A stretch of 64,000 nt of DNA from Acinetobacter sp. ANC 4470 (GTDB lineage Bacteria > Pseudomonadota > Gammaproteobacteria > Pseudomonadales > Moraxellaceae): NCBI RefSeq assembly GCF_002135335.1, contig NZ_NEGC01000006.1, forward strand, positions 161,721-225,720, in the 5' to 3' direction. How positions within the stretch are numbered: the first letter of the stretch is position 1; the number at the start of each line of letters is the position of its first letter. The notes beneath the pieces were generated by a model. It was not told where the DNA came from. It made no database searches and saw only the letters and a program-made list of their open reading frames with translations. A program made the position numbers and the translations under genes. This document shows positions 51,521-61,477 of the stretch, piece after piece.

Positions 51521-52372
51521 ATGTCTGTTGATACTCAACAATTTGTCGGTACAGATCAGTATATCGCCACCGAAAGTCTAAAACTAGCTGTTAAAGCCGC
51601 GCGTACATTACAAAAACCTCTTCTCGTGAAAGGTGAGCCAGGTACGGGTAAAACATTACTTGCAGAGCAAGTAGCGCAGAGTCTGGGTCTGAAACTCATG
51701 ACTTGGCACATTAAATCGACCACCAAAGCGCAGCAAGGCTTGTACGAATATGATGCGGTTTCGCGTCTGCGTGATAGCCAGTTAGGTGATGATCGTGTTT
51801 ATGATATTAAAAACTATATTAAACCTGGTAAATTGTGGGATGCCTTTACCAGTGAAGAACGCTGTGTATTACTGATTGATGAAATTGATAAAGCGGATAT
51901 TGAATTCCCTAATGACCTTTTACACGAACTCGATAAAATGTCGTTCTTTGTGTATGAGACAGGGGAAACCATTACTGCGACGCAACGTCCGATTGTGATT
52001 ATTACCTCAAATAATGAAAAAGAATTACCCGATGCTTTCTTGCGTCGTTGTTTCTTTCACTATATTGAATTTCCAGATGAAAGCACAATGCGCGAAATTA
52101 TTGACGTGCATTTTCCTAAAATTTCGGCAACTTTGGTGAACCAAGCTTTACAGGTTTTCTTTAAACTTCGTCAGGTTCCGGGATTAAAGAAACCACCATC
52201 GACTTCTGAGTTGATTGATTGGTTAAGCTTGCTGATGGCAGATGATATGCCTGAAAACGTATTGCATAATCATGATAAATCAAAAGCCATTCCACCCTTA
52301 TATGGTGCATTGATCAAGAATGAGCAAGATGTACAATTACTAGAGCGTCTTGCTTTTATGTCACGACGTTAA
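51521..52372 (+). CDS. MoxR family AAA+ ATPase
   Basis: A 283-residue ATPase. Walker A GEPGTGKT (38-45), Walker B LLIDEIDKAD (about 116-125), sensor IITSNNEKELPDAFLRRCFF. MoxR-type ATPases pair with VWA proteins in chaperone-like assembly or metal-insertion roles. Here the VWA partner follows 13 bases later. The client is unknown. Confidence 0.9.
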   Translation: MSVDTQQFVGTDQYIATESLKLAVKAARTLQKPLLVKGEPGTGKTLLAEQVAQSLGLKLMTWHIKSTTKAQQGLYEYDAVSRLRDSQLGDDRVYDIKNYIKPGKLWDAFTSEERCVLLIDEIDKADIEFPNDLLHELDKMSFFVYETGETITATQRPIVIITSNNEKELPDAFLRRCFFHYIEFPDESTMREIIDVHFPKISATLVNQALQVFFKLRQVPGLKKPPSTSELIDWLSLLMADDMPENVLHNHDKSKAIPPLYGALIKNEQDVQLLERLAFMSRR

Positions 52373-52385
52373 TAGGTGATCGCCT

Positions 52386-53573
52386 ATGTTCGTACGATTG
52401 TTTTATACCTTAAAAAAATACGGTGTGCCTGTATCAACGCGTGAATTGATTGATTTAAATCATGCAGTAAGCGAAGGTTTAGTTTTTGCGGATCAAGAGG
52501 AATTCTATCAATTAGCAAAAATAATTCTGGTCAAAGATGAGCGCTTCTTTGACAAGTTTGACCGTGCCATGAAAGATTATTTTGATGGTATCTCAACGTT
52601 TGATCTCGATGATTTACTGAATCAAGTCGATAAATTGCCGAAAGATTGGTTCGATCTTGAACTCATTGAAAAACATTTGACGCCTGAACAGCGAGAAGAA
52701 CTGAAAAAAGCAGGCTCGCTTGAAGAGCTGATGAAGATGTTAGAAGAGCGTCTGCGTGAGCAACACAAAAAACATCAGGGTGGTAATAAGATGATAGGCA
52801 CGGGTGGTACATCACCATTCGGTGCTTTTGGTGATCATCCTGAAGGTGTGCGGATTGGTGGTCCGGGTCGTAAGCGTTCAGCTGTTAAAGTTTGGGAACA
52901 GCGTAAATATCAAAATTTAGATGATGAACAGATTTTAGGTACGCGCCAAATGCAAATGGCATTGCGTCGTTTACGTAAATTTGCGCGTCAGGGTGCTGCT
53001 GAAGAACTGGATATCAATGGCACGATTCGCGAAACAGCGAAACAGGGCATTTTGGATGTGCAGCTTGTCCCTGAGCGTCGTAACCGAGTTAAAGTTTTAA
53101 TGTTGTTTGATGTTGGTGGATCGATGGATTCGCATATCGCTCAATGTGAAAAGCTATTTAGTGCTGCAAAAACTGAATTTAAAACCTTAGAATATTTTTA
53201 TTTCCATAATTGTTTATATGACTATGTTTGGAAGGACAATATTCGTCGCTCTAGTACGCGTATGAACACTTGGGATTTGTTTAATACCTATGGTCGTGAC
53301 TACCGTGTAATTGTTGTAGGGGATGCCAGTATGGCGCCATACGAGCTGACATCGGTTGGTGGTTCGGTTGAATATATGAATGATGAAGCAGGCAATGTTT
53401 GGTTACAGCGTTTACGTCAGCATTTTGAAAAAACAGCATGGCTGAACCCTGAACAAGACAGTTACTGGCATTACACACATACGATTGGCTTAATTAAGCA
53501 AATTTTTGAAGATCATATGTATCCGATGACCTTAAAGGGTGTAGAAGATATGACAAAATATTTAGCTCGTTAA
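52386..53573 (+). CDS. VWA domain-containing CoxE-like protein
   Basis: A 395-residue protein. The N-terminal helical part is charged. A VWA domain starts near VKVLMLFDVGGSMDSH, where the MIDAS motif reads DVGGS (about 242-246) in place of DxSxS, usual for this CoxE-like subgroup. It should act with the upstream MoxR ATPase in assembling an unidentified complex. Confidence 0.88.
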   Translation: MFVRLFYTLKKYGVPVSTRELIDLNHAVSEGLVFADQEEFYQLAKIILVKDERFFDKFDRAMKDYFDGISTFDLDDLLNQVDKLPKDWFDLELIEKHLTPEQREELKKAGSLEELMKMLEERLREQHKKHQGGNKMIGTGGTSPFGAFGDHPEGVRIGGPGRKRSAVKVWEQRKYQNLDDEQILGTRQMQMALRRLRKFARQGAAEELDINGTIRETAKQGILDVQLVPERRNRVKVLMLFDVGGSMDSHIAQCEKLFSAAKTEFKTLEYFYFHNCLYDYVWKDNIRRSSTRMNTWDLFNTYGRDYRVIVVGDASMAPYELTSVGGSVEYMNDEAGNVWLQRLRQHFEKTAWLNPEQDSYWHYTHTIGLIKQIFEDHMYPMTLKGVEDMTKYLAR

Positions 53574-53614
53574 ACGTGTCGAAATGATCATATTTTTTTA
53601 AATGGGGGTTGACA

Positions 53615-54823
53615 ATGAATCATCAAATTAATGGTATTGCATTACCAAACGAAGAGGGTTTCTTTGGGCAATATGGTGGTCAATTTATTCCACCTCATTT
53701 AAAAGAAGCAATGGATGAAATTAATCTTGCTTATGAAGAAATTCGTCATACTGCTGAATTTAAAGATGAATTAGCTGATTTATTTACCCATTATGTGGGT
53801 CGTCCAAGTCCGTTATTTCATGCAAAACGTTTGTCTGATCAATTGGGCGGGGCGCAAATCTATCTCAAGCGTGAAGATTTAAACCACACTGGTGCACACA
53901 AAATTAATCACTGTTTAGGTGAAGCTTTACTTGCGAAATATATGGGTAAAAGCAAAGTGATTGCAGAAACAGGAGCAGGTCAACATGGCGTTGCTTTAGC
54001 AACAGCATGTGCACTTGTCGGTATTCCATGTGAAATTCATATGGGGCAAGTGGATATTGAAAAAGAACATCCAAATGTCGTTAAAATGAAAATTTTGGGT
54101 GCAAAACTGATTCCTGTAACACGTGGAACCGCAACATTGAAAGATGCTGTAGATAGTGCATTTGATGAATATTTAAAAGATCCGAAAAATTTTATCTATG
54201 CAATTGGTTCAGTGGTTGGCCCACACCCATTTCCAAAAATGGTTCGTGATTTTCAGTCTATTATTGGTGACGAAATTAAAGTTCAAACCAAGGATCGTTT
54301 TGGTTCAAACCCAGATTACATTGTTGCATGTGTGGGTGGTGGTTCAAATGCGATAGGGGCATTCACTGCATTTTTGAATGAACCCGATGTGAAGCTTGTA
54401 GGGGTTGAGCCTGCTGGTCATGGTTTGGATACCAATATGCATTCAGCAACGTTGACTTTGGGTAAACCTAGTCAACTGCATGGTATGGCTTGTTATGTAC
54501 TTGAGGATGAGAAGGGAGAGCCTTTACCTGTACATTCAATTGCATCTGGTCTAGATTACCCTGGTGTTGGGCCACAACATAGTTTCCTCAAAGATTTAGG
54601 TCGAGTGGAATATTCAACAGCAACCGATCAAGAATGTTTAGATGCATTTATGACATTGTCGCGAGTGGAAGGAATTGTTCCTGCGCTAGAAAGTTCACAT
54701 GCGGTGGCTTGGGCTATCCGTGAAGCACCTAAAATGGCAAAAGATGTAAAAATCGTGGTTAATTTATCTGGTCGTGGTGATAAAGATTCTGACTATGTGG
54801 CTGAAAAGCTAGGCTTGAACTAG
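53615..54823 (+). CDS. Stand-alone tryptophan synthase beta-chain-like protein
   Basis: A 402-residue PLP-fold type II enzyme. The PLP lysine is in HTGAHKIN (about K96), the catalytic Glu in AETGAGQHG (about E118), and the phosphate loop in [10 protein letters not shown]. The late SGRGDKD is TrpB-like. No trpA or other trp gene is near. Sequence differs from canonical TrpB in [16 protein letters not shown] and [13 protein letters not shown]. It may be a second, non-operonic TrpB with indole-salvage activity. ATG 53615 follows GGGGG. Confidence 0.8.
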   Translation: MNHQINGIALPNEEGFFGQYGGQFIPPHLKEAMDEINLAYEEIRHTAEFKDELADLFTHYVGRPSPLFHAKRLSDQLGGAQIYLKREDLNHTGAHKINHCLGEALLAKYMGKSKVIAETGAGQHGVALATACALVGIPCEIHMGQVDIEKEHPNVVKMKILGAKLIPVTRGTATLKDAVDSAFDEYLKDPKNFIYAIGSVVGPHPFPKMVRDFQSIIGDEIKVQTKDRFGSNPDYIVACVGGGSNAIGAFTAFLNEPDVKLVGVEPAGHGLDTNMHSATLTLGKPSQLHGMACYVLEDEKGEPLPVHSIASGLDYPGVGPQHSFLKDLGRVEYSTATDQECLDAFMTLSRVEGIVPALESSHAVAWAIREAPKMAKDVKIVVNLSGRGDKDSDYVAEKLGLN

Positions 54824-54872
54824 TGATAAAATCTTTCTAAATCGCTTTTAAAAAGTGAGATTTAGAAGGATT

Positions 54873-54901
54873 AAAAAAACCTCTCAATTGAGAGGTTTTT
54901 T
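54873..54901. terminator. Bidirectional terminator between trpB-like and CBS genes
   Basis: CCTCTCAATTGAGAGG palindrome (54880-54895) flanked by A7 and T6. It serves both convergent genes. Confidence 0.92.
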
Positions 54902-54916
54902 ATTGGCTTTGAAAAC

Positions 54917-55348
54917 TTAACTTGCAATATATTGTTGTAATTGGTCAATTAATTTACGTTGATCGTCCATGACTACTTTGACTAAGTCACCAATTGAAAT
55001 TAAGCCAATCAGTTTATCATTTTCAACAACGGGTAGATGACGTAAGTGTCGATCTGTCATGAGGTCCAAACAATCTTCAACACTGTTGGATTTGGTGACG
55101 GTAAGTACTTTCGCAGTCATAATTTCACTTACAGTAGTCTCTTTAGAGGTGCGTTCCATTAGCATAACTTTTCGTGTGTAATCACGTTCAGAAAGAATAC
55201 CCACGACTTTATCTTGATCAGTGACCACGAGTGCACCAATGCCTTTATCCGCCATAAGTGAAATTGCTTCAAGTACAGTCGATTCAGGGCTAATCGTAAA
55301 GATGGTCTGTTCAATTTTGTTCTGAATAACTTGTGCTACATTGGTCAT
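54917..55348 (-). CDS. Twin CBS-domain protein
   Basis: A 143-residue protein with two CBS motifs. The first is VLEAISLMADKGIGALVVTD, with GILSERDY. The second is VEDCLDLMTDRHLRHLPVV, with GLISIGDLVK. Such stand-alone pairs bind adenine nucleotides and regulate partners. The target is unknown. Confidence 0.9.
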   Translation of the reverse strand: MTNVAQVIQNKIEQTIFTISPESTVLEAISLMADKGIGALVVTDQDKVVGILSERDYTRKVMLMERTSKETTVSEIMTAKVLTVTKSNSVEDCLDLMTDRHLRHLPVVENDKLIGLISIGDLVKVVMDDQRKLIDQLQQYIAS

Positions 55349-55481
55349 TTACTAGTCATCCTTTGTTGTTTATTGTTTGATATTAAACTTAGCGTGAAAT
55401 AAGAAAAATGCAAAGACTTTTCAAGTCAGAAATTTAATTTTACATTTCTCTTTATTTCACTTTAACGATTTTGATACAAAG

Positions 55482-55856
55482 TTAAGCAGGTTTTAAAGAT
55501 TCAGAGAAAAAGAAATGACGCATTTGTTGAGTGGTTAATTTGAATTTTTGGCTTGAAGAGTTACACAGTGCAGGGGTAACGCTTAAACGAGTTAATGTTG
55601 GGAGTAGATATTCTTGGAAATCATTTGGGGTGATTTTGCGGGGGGTATAATTAGGCCAATGTAGTTGTGCATATTTATGTGCTTGGATACTGTTTAGCCA
55701 AAATGGAAAAATGAAATCTTGATGGTCAGACATCATTGCCCAGCCTTGTTCATGATATAAGCCCCAAAGTACGCCACAGTACATCATCGATTTTAAGATG
55801 GTGATTTTGAAGAATAAATCTTTAGGGATGAGCTGTAATGAATTAATTTGTTTCAT
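55482..55856 (-). CDS. DUF2750-like hypothetical protein
   Basis: A 124-residue protein. The stretch GLYHEQGWAMMSDHQDFIFPFWLNSIQAHKYA resembles DUF2750 (Trp-rich, with PxW and an A..A). No signal peptide. Function unknown. Confidence 0.62.
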   Translation of the reverse strand: MKQINSLQLIPKDLFFKITILKSMMYCGVLWGLYHEQGWAMMSDHQDFIFPFWLNSIQAHKYAQLHWPNYTPRKITPNDFQEYLLPTLTRLSVTPALCNSSSQKFKLTTQQMRHFFFSESLKPA

Positions 55857-55964
55857 ACCAAAACGTCTATTGAGTTCAGACTCTATTGTAAGAAATTTAG
55901 ATGAAAGTTCAGTGTAAGCTTAGAAAAACAATGTAAATAAATATGTATTTAAAAATAATAGGTA

Positions 55965-55992
55965 TTAAAAAACGCCACCTTGGTGACGTTTT
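55965..55992 (-). terminator. Terminator of the Sel1-like gene
   Basis: AAAACGCCACC-TT-GGTGACGTTTT (55969-55992) with one C-A mismatch, next to the stop at 55994. The minus strand exits into a T-run. Confidence 0.7.
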
Positions 55993-55993
55993 A

Positions 55994-56227
55994 TTAAGCT
56001 TGCATAGTGGCTAAATTTTGCCAATATTGCCCTTTGATTGAGTCTCGTTCTACACGGAAACCTTGATAATAAAGTTCTGCTAAGAACAATGCTGATTTAC
56101 CATGCCCAGCACGAGCGACGTCTTCCAATTGTTGAACTGCATCTGCAAAATTCATTTGCGATTGAATGGTGTTTACTGCATCTGCATACGCATGTTCTAA
56201 GTCTTGGCGAGAGAGTTGTTGAATCAT
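55994..56227 (-). CDS. Small Sel1/TPR-like protein
   Basis: A 77-residue helical protein. The C-terminal half GHGKSALFLAELYYQGFRVERDSIKGQYW fits one Sel1 repeat. No signal peptide. Probably a protein-interaction module. SD AAGGAG before the ATG. Confidence 0.7.
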   Translation of the reverse strand: MIQQLSRQDLEHAYADAVNTIQSQMNFADAVQQLEDVARAGHGKSALFLAELYYQGFRVERDSIKGQYWQNLATMQA

Positions 56228-56451
56228 ATAAAACTCCTTATTGTAATTATGATTGCTAAAAAGACTGTTCAGTTTGTCTTTATACTAATTTAACCTTACT
56301 TTATTAAAGTAATATTACAATAAACTTGAATTGTCAAACAATATGTGTGGGTTGTACTGATAAAAACAAGGTTACATGATTAAACAATCTACAAAATGAA
56401 TTTTTATTAATATACATATATTGGAAATTGTAAATATATAAGGAGAATAAC

Positions 56452-56811
56452 ATGACAAAAACATTTGATGGTTTGACTTTTGATTTGCCTCCAACAATCT
56501 CTCAAATCGTTGAGCTGGCTCATCAACATCGAAAAAATTTAGATGAAGCTATTTTTCATGAAGAAATCCACTTAGGGGACTATTGTTTAGCACAGCGTAA
56601 AAGAGTTTATGATTTTACTCGCCAATTAGACCCACAACAACGTGAAGAATTTTATAAGGTTTATAATGGTGAATTAAAGCGCATAGCAGATGATGATGAA
56701 CTACATTCCGTAGATTCAGAAAAAGGTCTGAGTGCTTTTGCAATTATGCTGGTGTTAGGGATTATTGCATTAGTCCTTTATTTTGCAGTGATTAGAAATG
56801 TTGTTGGCTAG
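56452..56811 (+). CDS. Hypothetical tail-anchored membrane protein
   Basis: A 119-residue protein. A charged helical N-terminal domain (ELAHQHRKNLDEAIFHEEIH) is followed by one C-terminal helix GLSAFAIMLVLGIIALVLYFAVI. A good AAGGAG site supports expression. Not recognised. Confidence 0.68.
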   Translation: MTKTFDGLTFDLPPTISQIVELAHQHRKNLDEAIFHEEIHLGDYCLAQRKRVYDFTRQLDPQQREEFYKVYNGELKRIADDDELHSVDSEKGLSAFAIMLVLGIIALVLYFAVIRNVVG

Positions 56812-56917
56812 GCTGATGAGGATTGCTCAATTTCTGTTACAAATACATTGAAATTGAGCAAATTTGCTTGTGCTTCTGAATATGGCACCCTAAACTACCT
56901 TCAGTTCGAGGTAGGCT

Positions 56918-57238
56918 ATGCATATTGCTATACAAAAAATTGTTCAATTCAAATCTAATATAAAGCTTGAATATGTTTATAACGTGCTCATATTGAGCAT
57001 TATTACGATTATATTAATGCTTGCTTTAATTGCCCTTCATCGTCCCATTTCACTCACGCAATTTGAAAATGTTGTCAAACTTTCATCTCAGGCCAGTTAC
57101 CCAGACACTCAGCAAATGGCATTGTCACTGATGCAGCAGCAACAGGTTCCTTACGGGCAATATTTTAAATTGATGCAGGCGCATCATTTGGAAATGACGC
57201 AGGCACATCAATTGCCTCCTTTGCAGGTGGAACAATAA
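56918..57238 (+). CDS. Hypothetical small membrane protein overlapping the M16 gene end
   Basis: A 106-residue protein with one membrane helix (VYNVLILSIITIILMLALIAL) and a Gln/His-rich tail. GAGG and TAGG precede the ATG. Its last 74 bases overlap, tail to tail, the 3' end of the minus-strand M16 gene. Start context is good, so I think it is real, but the overlap lowers confidence. Confidence 0.5.
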   Translation: MHIAIQKIVQFKSNIKLEYVYNVLILSIITIILMLALIALHRPISLTQFENVVKLSSQASYPDTQQMALSLMQQQQVPYGQYFKLMQAHHLEMTQAHQLPPLQVEQ

Positions 57239-58760
57239 TTGTTTTAGGGATTTGCTCTATTGATGGTGGTGTAAGTGTGGGCGCTTGGGGGGCGAGGTTT
57301 TGCTTGAGTTTGGTTTCCAAAACTTTTTTATCTAATTTATCATTCACCACGATGATTGTGAGTCGTTCAGGGTGTACATGCTTTTGAATCGCATTTTGTA
57401 CATCTTGCGCAGTCATTTTTTCTAATAAACGTGGATATTCATTTAAATAATCAGCCGTTTGATTGTAAAACCCCATTGAGCCTAACTGAGCATTAATATT
57501 GGCATTGCTACTATAATTGTTGGGGAAAGCGCGCAAAATTCCTGCTTTGGTTTCTTCTAATTGTTTTTGATCAATCGGTTGCTTTACAAAATCGACCAAA
57601 GCTCGATGAGCCACCTGTATGCTGTCGAGGAGTTGGTCCTGTCTTGTGGAGTAACTAAGACTAAAGGTTCCGGGAACTTGGCTAAATGAAAATGAACTAT
57701 AAGCACCATAGGTGTAACCACGTTTGACTCGGAGTTCTTTCATTAAAACCGAATTAAAGCCACTTCCTCCAAACATTTGATTCGCAACTTCTAAAGCTAA
57801 ACGGTCTGAGTCAAATCGTGTGGTACCTAAATGTCCCATAATGACATGGGCTTGGCTGGAGTTAAAAGCCATATGACGGATATCAAAACTAGATTTGTCT
57901 ATGGGCTGAGGGAGTGGTTTTGCTTTTCCCCCTTGTTTTAGATGACCTGCAATACGTTCAGAAAGTTTGAGTGCTTCTTTGGGGTTTAGTTGACCTGTAA
58001 TAGCAATGTTCATATTTTGTGCCACTAAGAATTGGTCACTAAATTGTTTAAGTTCAACTGGTGTGATTTTACTAATACTGCGCTGCGTTCCTGTAATAGG
58101 TTCAGCATAGGGATGTTTGCCATATAATGCGCGGTAAAATTGAATATTCATCATTCGGCTGGGGTTTTCTTGAACTTGCTTTTGACCCACTTGTGTATTG
58201 GTTAACATTAAATGAATGCTGGATTTTTTGAAGGTAGAATGATTTAAAACTTCGAGCATCATGCCCAACGCAGGCTCAAGCTTTTTTGGATCTGATAATA
58301 CCCGTAGTTTTACAATGAACATATCACGATAAGCTTTCACACTAAATTGAGCACCAACAGCTTCAAAAGCACTGGCAACTTCGTTAGCGGTATATTTCTC
58401 TGTTCCTTCGTCAAGCAGTTGTGCAGCCATATTGGCAACACCATATAAGCCGGAAGCGATTTCTTCATCCCGCGCTGCACCTGCGTTGAAGGTCAATTGA
58501 ATGTCAATGATAGGTAAATCTTGTGATTCGACAAACAATGTCCGAACTTTATAACGATTTTTGAGTTCGTGTACATAAGGAGCACTAAATTGAAGTTGCT
58601 TATTGTCGTTTTTCAAGCTTTGTAAAAGGGGAATTGATTTTAAATATGTCGGATCATCATTGCTCATACTATTTAAGTTCATATCAGCAATGACAGATTG
58701 AGTGCAAATAATGGAACTGAGTAAGATAAAAGGTCGTAGCTTAAACATAGGAAATTCCAT
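57165..58760 (-). CDS. M16 peptidase homologue lacking the zinc motif
   Basis: A 531-residue exported protein (signal near IICTQSVIA). The domain is M16-like: FNAGAARDEEIASGLYGVANM. Where active enzymes have HxxEH it reads GVANMAAQL, so it should be catalytically dead and act as a partner. Its ATG shares a base with the TAA of the active gene (TAATG). The C-terminus is Pro/Ala-rich. Confidence 0.85.
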   Translation of the reverse strand: MEFPMFKLRPFILLSSIICTQSVIADMNLNSMSNDDPTYLKSIPLLQSLKNDNKQLQFSAPYVHELKNRYKVRTLFVESQDLPIIDIQLTFNAGAARDEEIASGLYGVANMAAQLLDEGTEKYTANEVASAFEAVGAQFSVKAYRDMFIVKLRVLSDPKKLEPALGMMLEVLNHSTFKKSSIHLMLTNTQVGQKQVQENPSRMMNIQFYRALYGKHPYAEPITGTQRSISKITPVELKQFSDQFLVAQNMNIAITGQLNPKEALKLSERIAGHLKQGGKAKPLPQPIDKSSFDIRHMAFNSSQAHVIMGHLGTTRFDSDRLALEVANQMFGGSGFNSVLMKELRVKRGYTYGAYSSFSFSQVPGTFSLSYSTRQDQLLDSIQVAHRALVDFVKQPIDQKQLEETKAGILRAFPNNYSSNANINAQLGSMGFYNQTADYLNEYPRLLEKMTAQDVQNAIQKHVHPERLTIIVVNDKLDKKVLETKLKQNLAPQAPTLTPPSIEQIPKTIIVPPAKEAIDVPASFPNDAPASI

Positions 58761-60175
58761 TATTGTGCTTTATTTTTAGGTGAAACAGGAGAAAGATATA
58801 AGGTGCTGAGGTTGTCACGGACAAAATAAATATTCGCAACGCGTTGTATATCTTGTGGGGTTACTGTTTCAAAATGTTTAGGCAGTTCATCCATTAAACG
58901 GAAACTTAAACCGTTGATTTCTAGATTGCCAATCATTTTGGTTTGACCTGCAATATCATCTTGGCTATAGATTAAATTAGAAACGTAATTGGCAGTTACA
59001 CGTTCAACTTCTTTAGGTTGAATTAACTCAGTTTTTAATAAATCAATTTCATGCTGAATAGCTTTTTCTGCATCTTGTAAGTTCACGCCATCGGTGGGTA
59101 ATGCGGAAATACTCAATAAGCTATCTCCTCGATTATAAGGATCGTAAGAAACACTAATTGCGGTCAGAATTTTCTTGTCTCTGACGAGTCGATCTTGTAG
59201 CCGTGAAGAAATACCACTATCTAATACATTTTTAATAATAGTGAGTGCATAAGCATCTTGTGGATTTTTTGCTGTGATCAGTGAGCGGACATTCCATGCC
59301 ATATATAAATTAGGCACTTGTACAGGTAAATTGAGTTCCATATGGCGATAACCGACATGATCAAACTCTAATACATCATTGCGTGGTGGGTTTTTTTTAG
59401 CAGAAATATCACCGAAATACTTTTGTACTTGAAGTAAGGTGCTATCTGAATCAACATCACCGACAATAATTAAAATGGCGTTGTTGGGGGTATACCAATC
59501 GCGGTACCATTTTTTGACATCTTCAAGCTGAATGTTTTGAAGATTTTTCATGTATCCAATCACGGGTTGTCGATAGTGACTGGTTGGGTAGGCAATCCAT
59601 TTGAATCGTTCAAAAGCCAGCGATCTTGGATTATCATCGGTGCGCAAACGACGTTCCTCCATCACCACTTTAATTTCAGGCTCAAAATCTTGCTGACGTA
59701 ACAGCAAATTACTCATGCGGTCAGATTCAAGTTCTAAAGCCATAGGTAAATACGTTTTAGGATAAAGCTGGTAATAGTTCGTGTAATTTGTGAAGGTTGA
59801 AGCATTAACACTGCCACCATAAATACGGCTTAAACGGGTGAATTCATCATTTGGAATTTTATTGGTTCCTTTAAACATCATGTGTTCAAGAACATGAGAA
59901 ACGCCTAATAAGTTACCCGATTCATCACTACTTCCAACGCCATACCAGATTTGAGTCATGACCATGGGTGAGCGATGGTCTTCACGAATAATTACCTTTA
60001 AACCATTTTTAAGTGTTGTTTCAAATGTGGTGCGAGCTAATGCGCTACGTATTTCGGCATGCCCTAAACTGCTTTGTATTATGAGTAATGCAAAGCCAGT
60101 GGCTAAAAAATGCTTTTTAAAAAAAGAGAGCTTTGGAAAAGGTGATACATAACTTTTGAGCACAATATTTACCAA
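58760..60175 (-). CDS. Active M16 family zinc metallopeptidase
   Basis: A 471-residue exported protease. It has a signal near SSLGHA and the inverted zinc motif HVLEH (about 94-98). A second zinc ligand lies further on in KVVMEERR. Coupled to the dead partner, it likely forms a heterodimer, as for other bacterial M16B pairs. The first codon may be TTG at 60175 or GTG at 60163. No ATG fits, so the exact start is uncertain. Confidence 0.87.
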   Translation of the reverse strand: MVNIVLKSYVSPFPKLSFFKKHFLATGFALLIIQSSLGHAEIRSALARTTFETTLKNGLKVIIREDHRSPMVMTQIWYGVGSSDESGNLLGVSHVLEHMMFKGTNKIPNDEFTRLSRIYGGSVNASTFTNYTNYYQLYPKTYLPMALELESDRMSNLLLRQQDFEPEIKVVMEERRLRTDDNPRSLAFERFKWIAYPTSHYRQPVIGYMKNLQNIQLEDVKKWYRDWYTPNNAILIIVGDVDSDSTLLQVQKYFGDISAKKNPPRNDVLEFDHVGYRHMELNLPVQVPNLYMAWNVRSLITAKNPQDAYALTIIKNVLDSGISSRLQDRLVRDKKILTAISVSYDPYNRGDSLLSISALPTDGVNLQDAEKAIQHEIDLLKTELIQPKEVERVTANYVSNLIYSQDDIAGQTKMIGNLEINGLSFRLMDELPKHFETVTPQDIQRVANIYFVRDNLSTLYLSPVSPKNKAQ

Positions 60176-60286
60176 AGTGATGAATTATATTTAGGATTAT
60201 TTTTAAGAAATTTTGATTTCAAAGCAAGACTAAGTTGTTCATTTTTGGTGTGCTCGGTGTCTACTGGGGATTGCAGAGGAAATTTA

Positions 60287-60295
60287 TGCTAGAAT
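60287..60295 (+). promoter_or_regulatory. Candidate extended -10 promoter of ftsY
   Basis: TGCTAGAAT (TGn plus a -10 matching TATAAT at four of six positions) 38 bases upstream of the ftsY ATG. A TTGCAG lies 13 bases before it, too close for a normal -35. Confidence 0.35.
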
Positions 60296-60332
60296 CCTTG
60301 TTTTTTAACGCAATGCTTTTCAAGGATTCGGC

Positions 60333-61433
60333 ATGCAACAGCAATCTAATGGGCAAAATAAATTTTTGATTGATGCTGATATCGGGGATGACGATGTCAC
60401 TTTACCGAATTTACCTGCGGTAAATGTACCTATTGTTGAAACTGCAAAAGAAGAAGCAACTGTTTCTGCGCCTGTAGCCACAGAAACTGAGCAAGAAGAT
60501 ACTTCTGGCGGTGGCTTTTTTAGCCGAATGAAAGTGGGTTTAACCAAAACGCGCAAAAATCTTGCCGATGGTATGGTTAATATTCTTATCGGTGGTAAAG
60601 AAATCGATGATGAATTACTTGAAGAAGTTGAAGAGCAATTATTGGTTGCAGATATTGGTGTAGATGCAACAAAAACCATTATTGCTAATTTAACGGAACG
60701 TACAGCACGTGGTGATTTAATCTATTCACATTCATTGTATAAAGCTTTACAAGAAGAATTGGTGGCTTTACTTGCGCCACGTGTAAAAGCATTACACATT
60801 GATCCAAATAAAAGTCCATTTGTTATTTTGGTGGTGGGGGTGAATGGTGTGGGGAAAACCACAACCATTGGCAAACTCGCAAAACGCTTACAAGGTGAAG
60901 GTAAGAAGGTCATGTTGGCAGCAGGCGATACATTCCGTGCAGCTGCTACAGAGCAACTTCAAATTTGGGGCGAGCGTAATAATATTGCAGTGGTTTCACA
61001 AGGTCATGGTGCAGACAGTGCTTCCGTGATTTTTGATGCCTTTGAAAGCGCACGTGCAAAAGGTGTAGATGTTCTTATTGCTGATACAGCGGGACGTTTA
61101 CATAATAAAAGTCATTTGATGCAAGAGCTCATTAAAGTAAAACGAGTAATGCAAAAAATTGATGCAACAGCACCGCATGAAATTATGTTGGTGGTGGATG
61201 CTGGCACAGGTCAAAATGCGATTAATCAAGTCGAAATGTTTGATGAAGCAGTGGGTTTGACTGGGCTAACCATTACTAAACTTGATGGCACTGCTAAAGG
61301 TGGTGTGTTGTTTAATATTGCAAGTCGTACTCATGTCCCGATTCGTTTTATTGGTGTGGGTGAGAAAATTGATGATTTACGCCCATTCTCAGCAAAATCA
61401 TTTGTTGCCGCATTATTCGAAACAGAAAAGTAA
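60333..61433 (+). CDS. ftsY: Signal recognition particle receptor FtsY
   Basis: A 366-residue SRP GTPase. A short acidic N-terminal region is followed by an NG domain. G1 is GVNGVGKTT (about 169-177), with GDTFRAAATEQL, DTAGR and TKLDGTAKGG. It docks ribosome-SRP complexes at the membrane. Divergent from the M16 pair. A hairpin terminator follows. Confidence 0.96.
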   Translation: MQQQSNGQNKFLIDADIGDDDVTLPNLPAVNVPIVETAKEEATVSAPVATETEQEDTSGGGFFSRMKVGLTKTRKNLADGMVNILIGGKEIDDELLEEVEEQLLVADIGVDATKTIIANLTERTARGDLIYSHSLYKALQEELVALLAPRVKALHIDPNKSPFVILVVGVNGVGKTTTIGKLAKRLQGEGKKVMLAAGDTFRAAATEQLQIWGERNNIAVVSQGHGADSASVIFDAFESARAKGVDVLIADTAGRLHNKSHLMQELIKVKRVMQKIDATAPHEIMLVVDAGTGQNAINQVEMFDEAVGLTGLTITKLDGTAKGGVLFNIASRTHVPIRFIGVGEKIDDLRPFSAKSFVAALFETEK

Positions 61434-61456
61434 AAATGCTTGAAGTTTCACGTAAG

Positions 61457-61477
61457 CTCCGCTAAATGCGGAGTTTA
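61457..61477 (+). terminator. Probable terminator after ftsY
   Basis: CTCCGC-TAAAT-GCGGAG (61457-61473) followed by a modest TTTATT. Confidence 0.6.
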
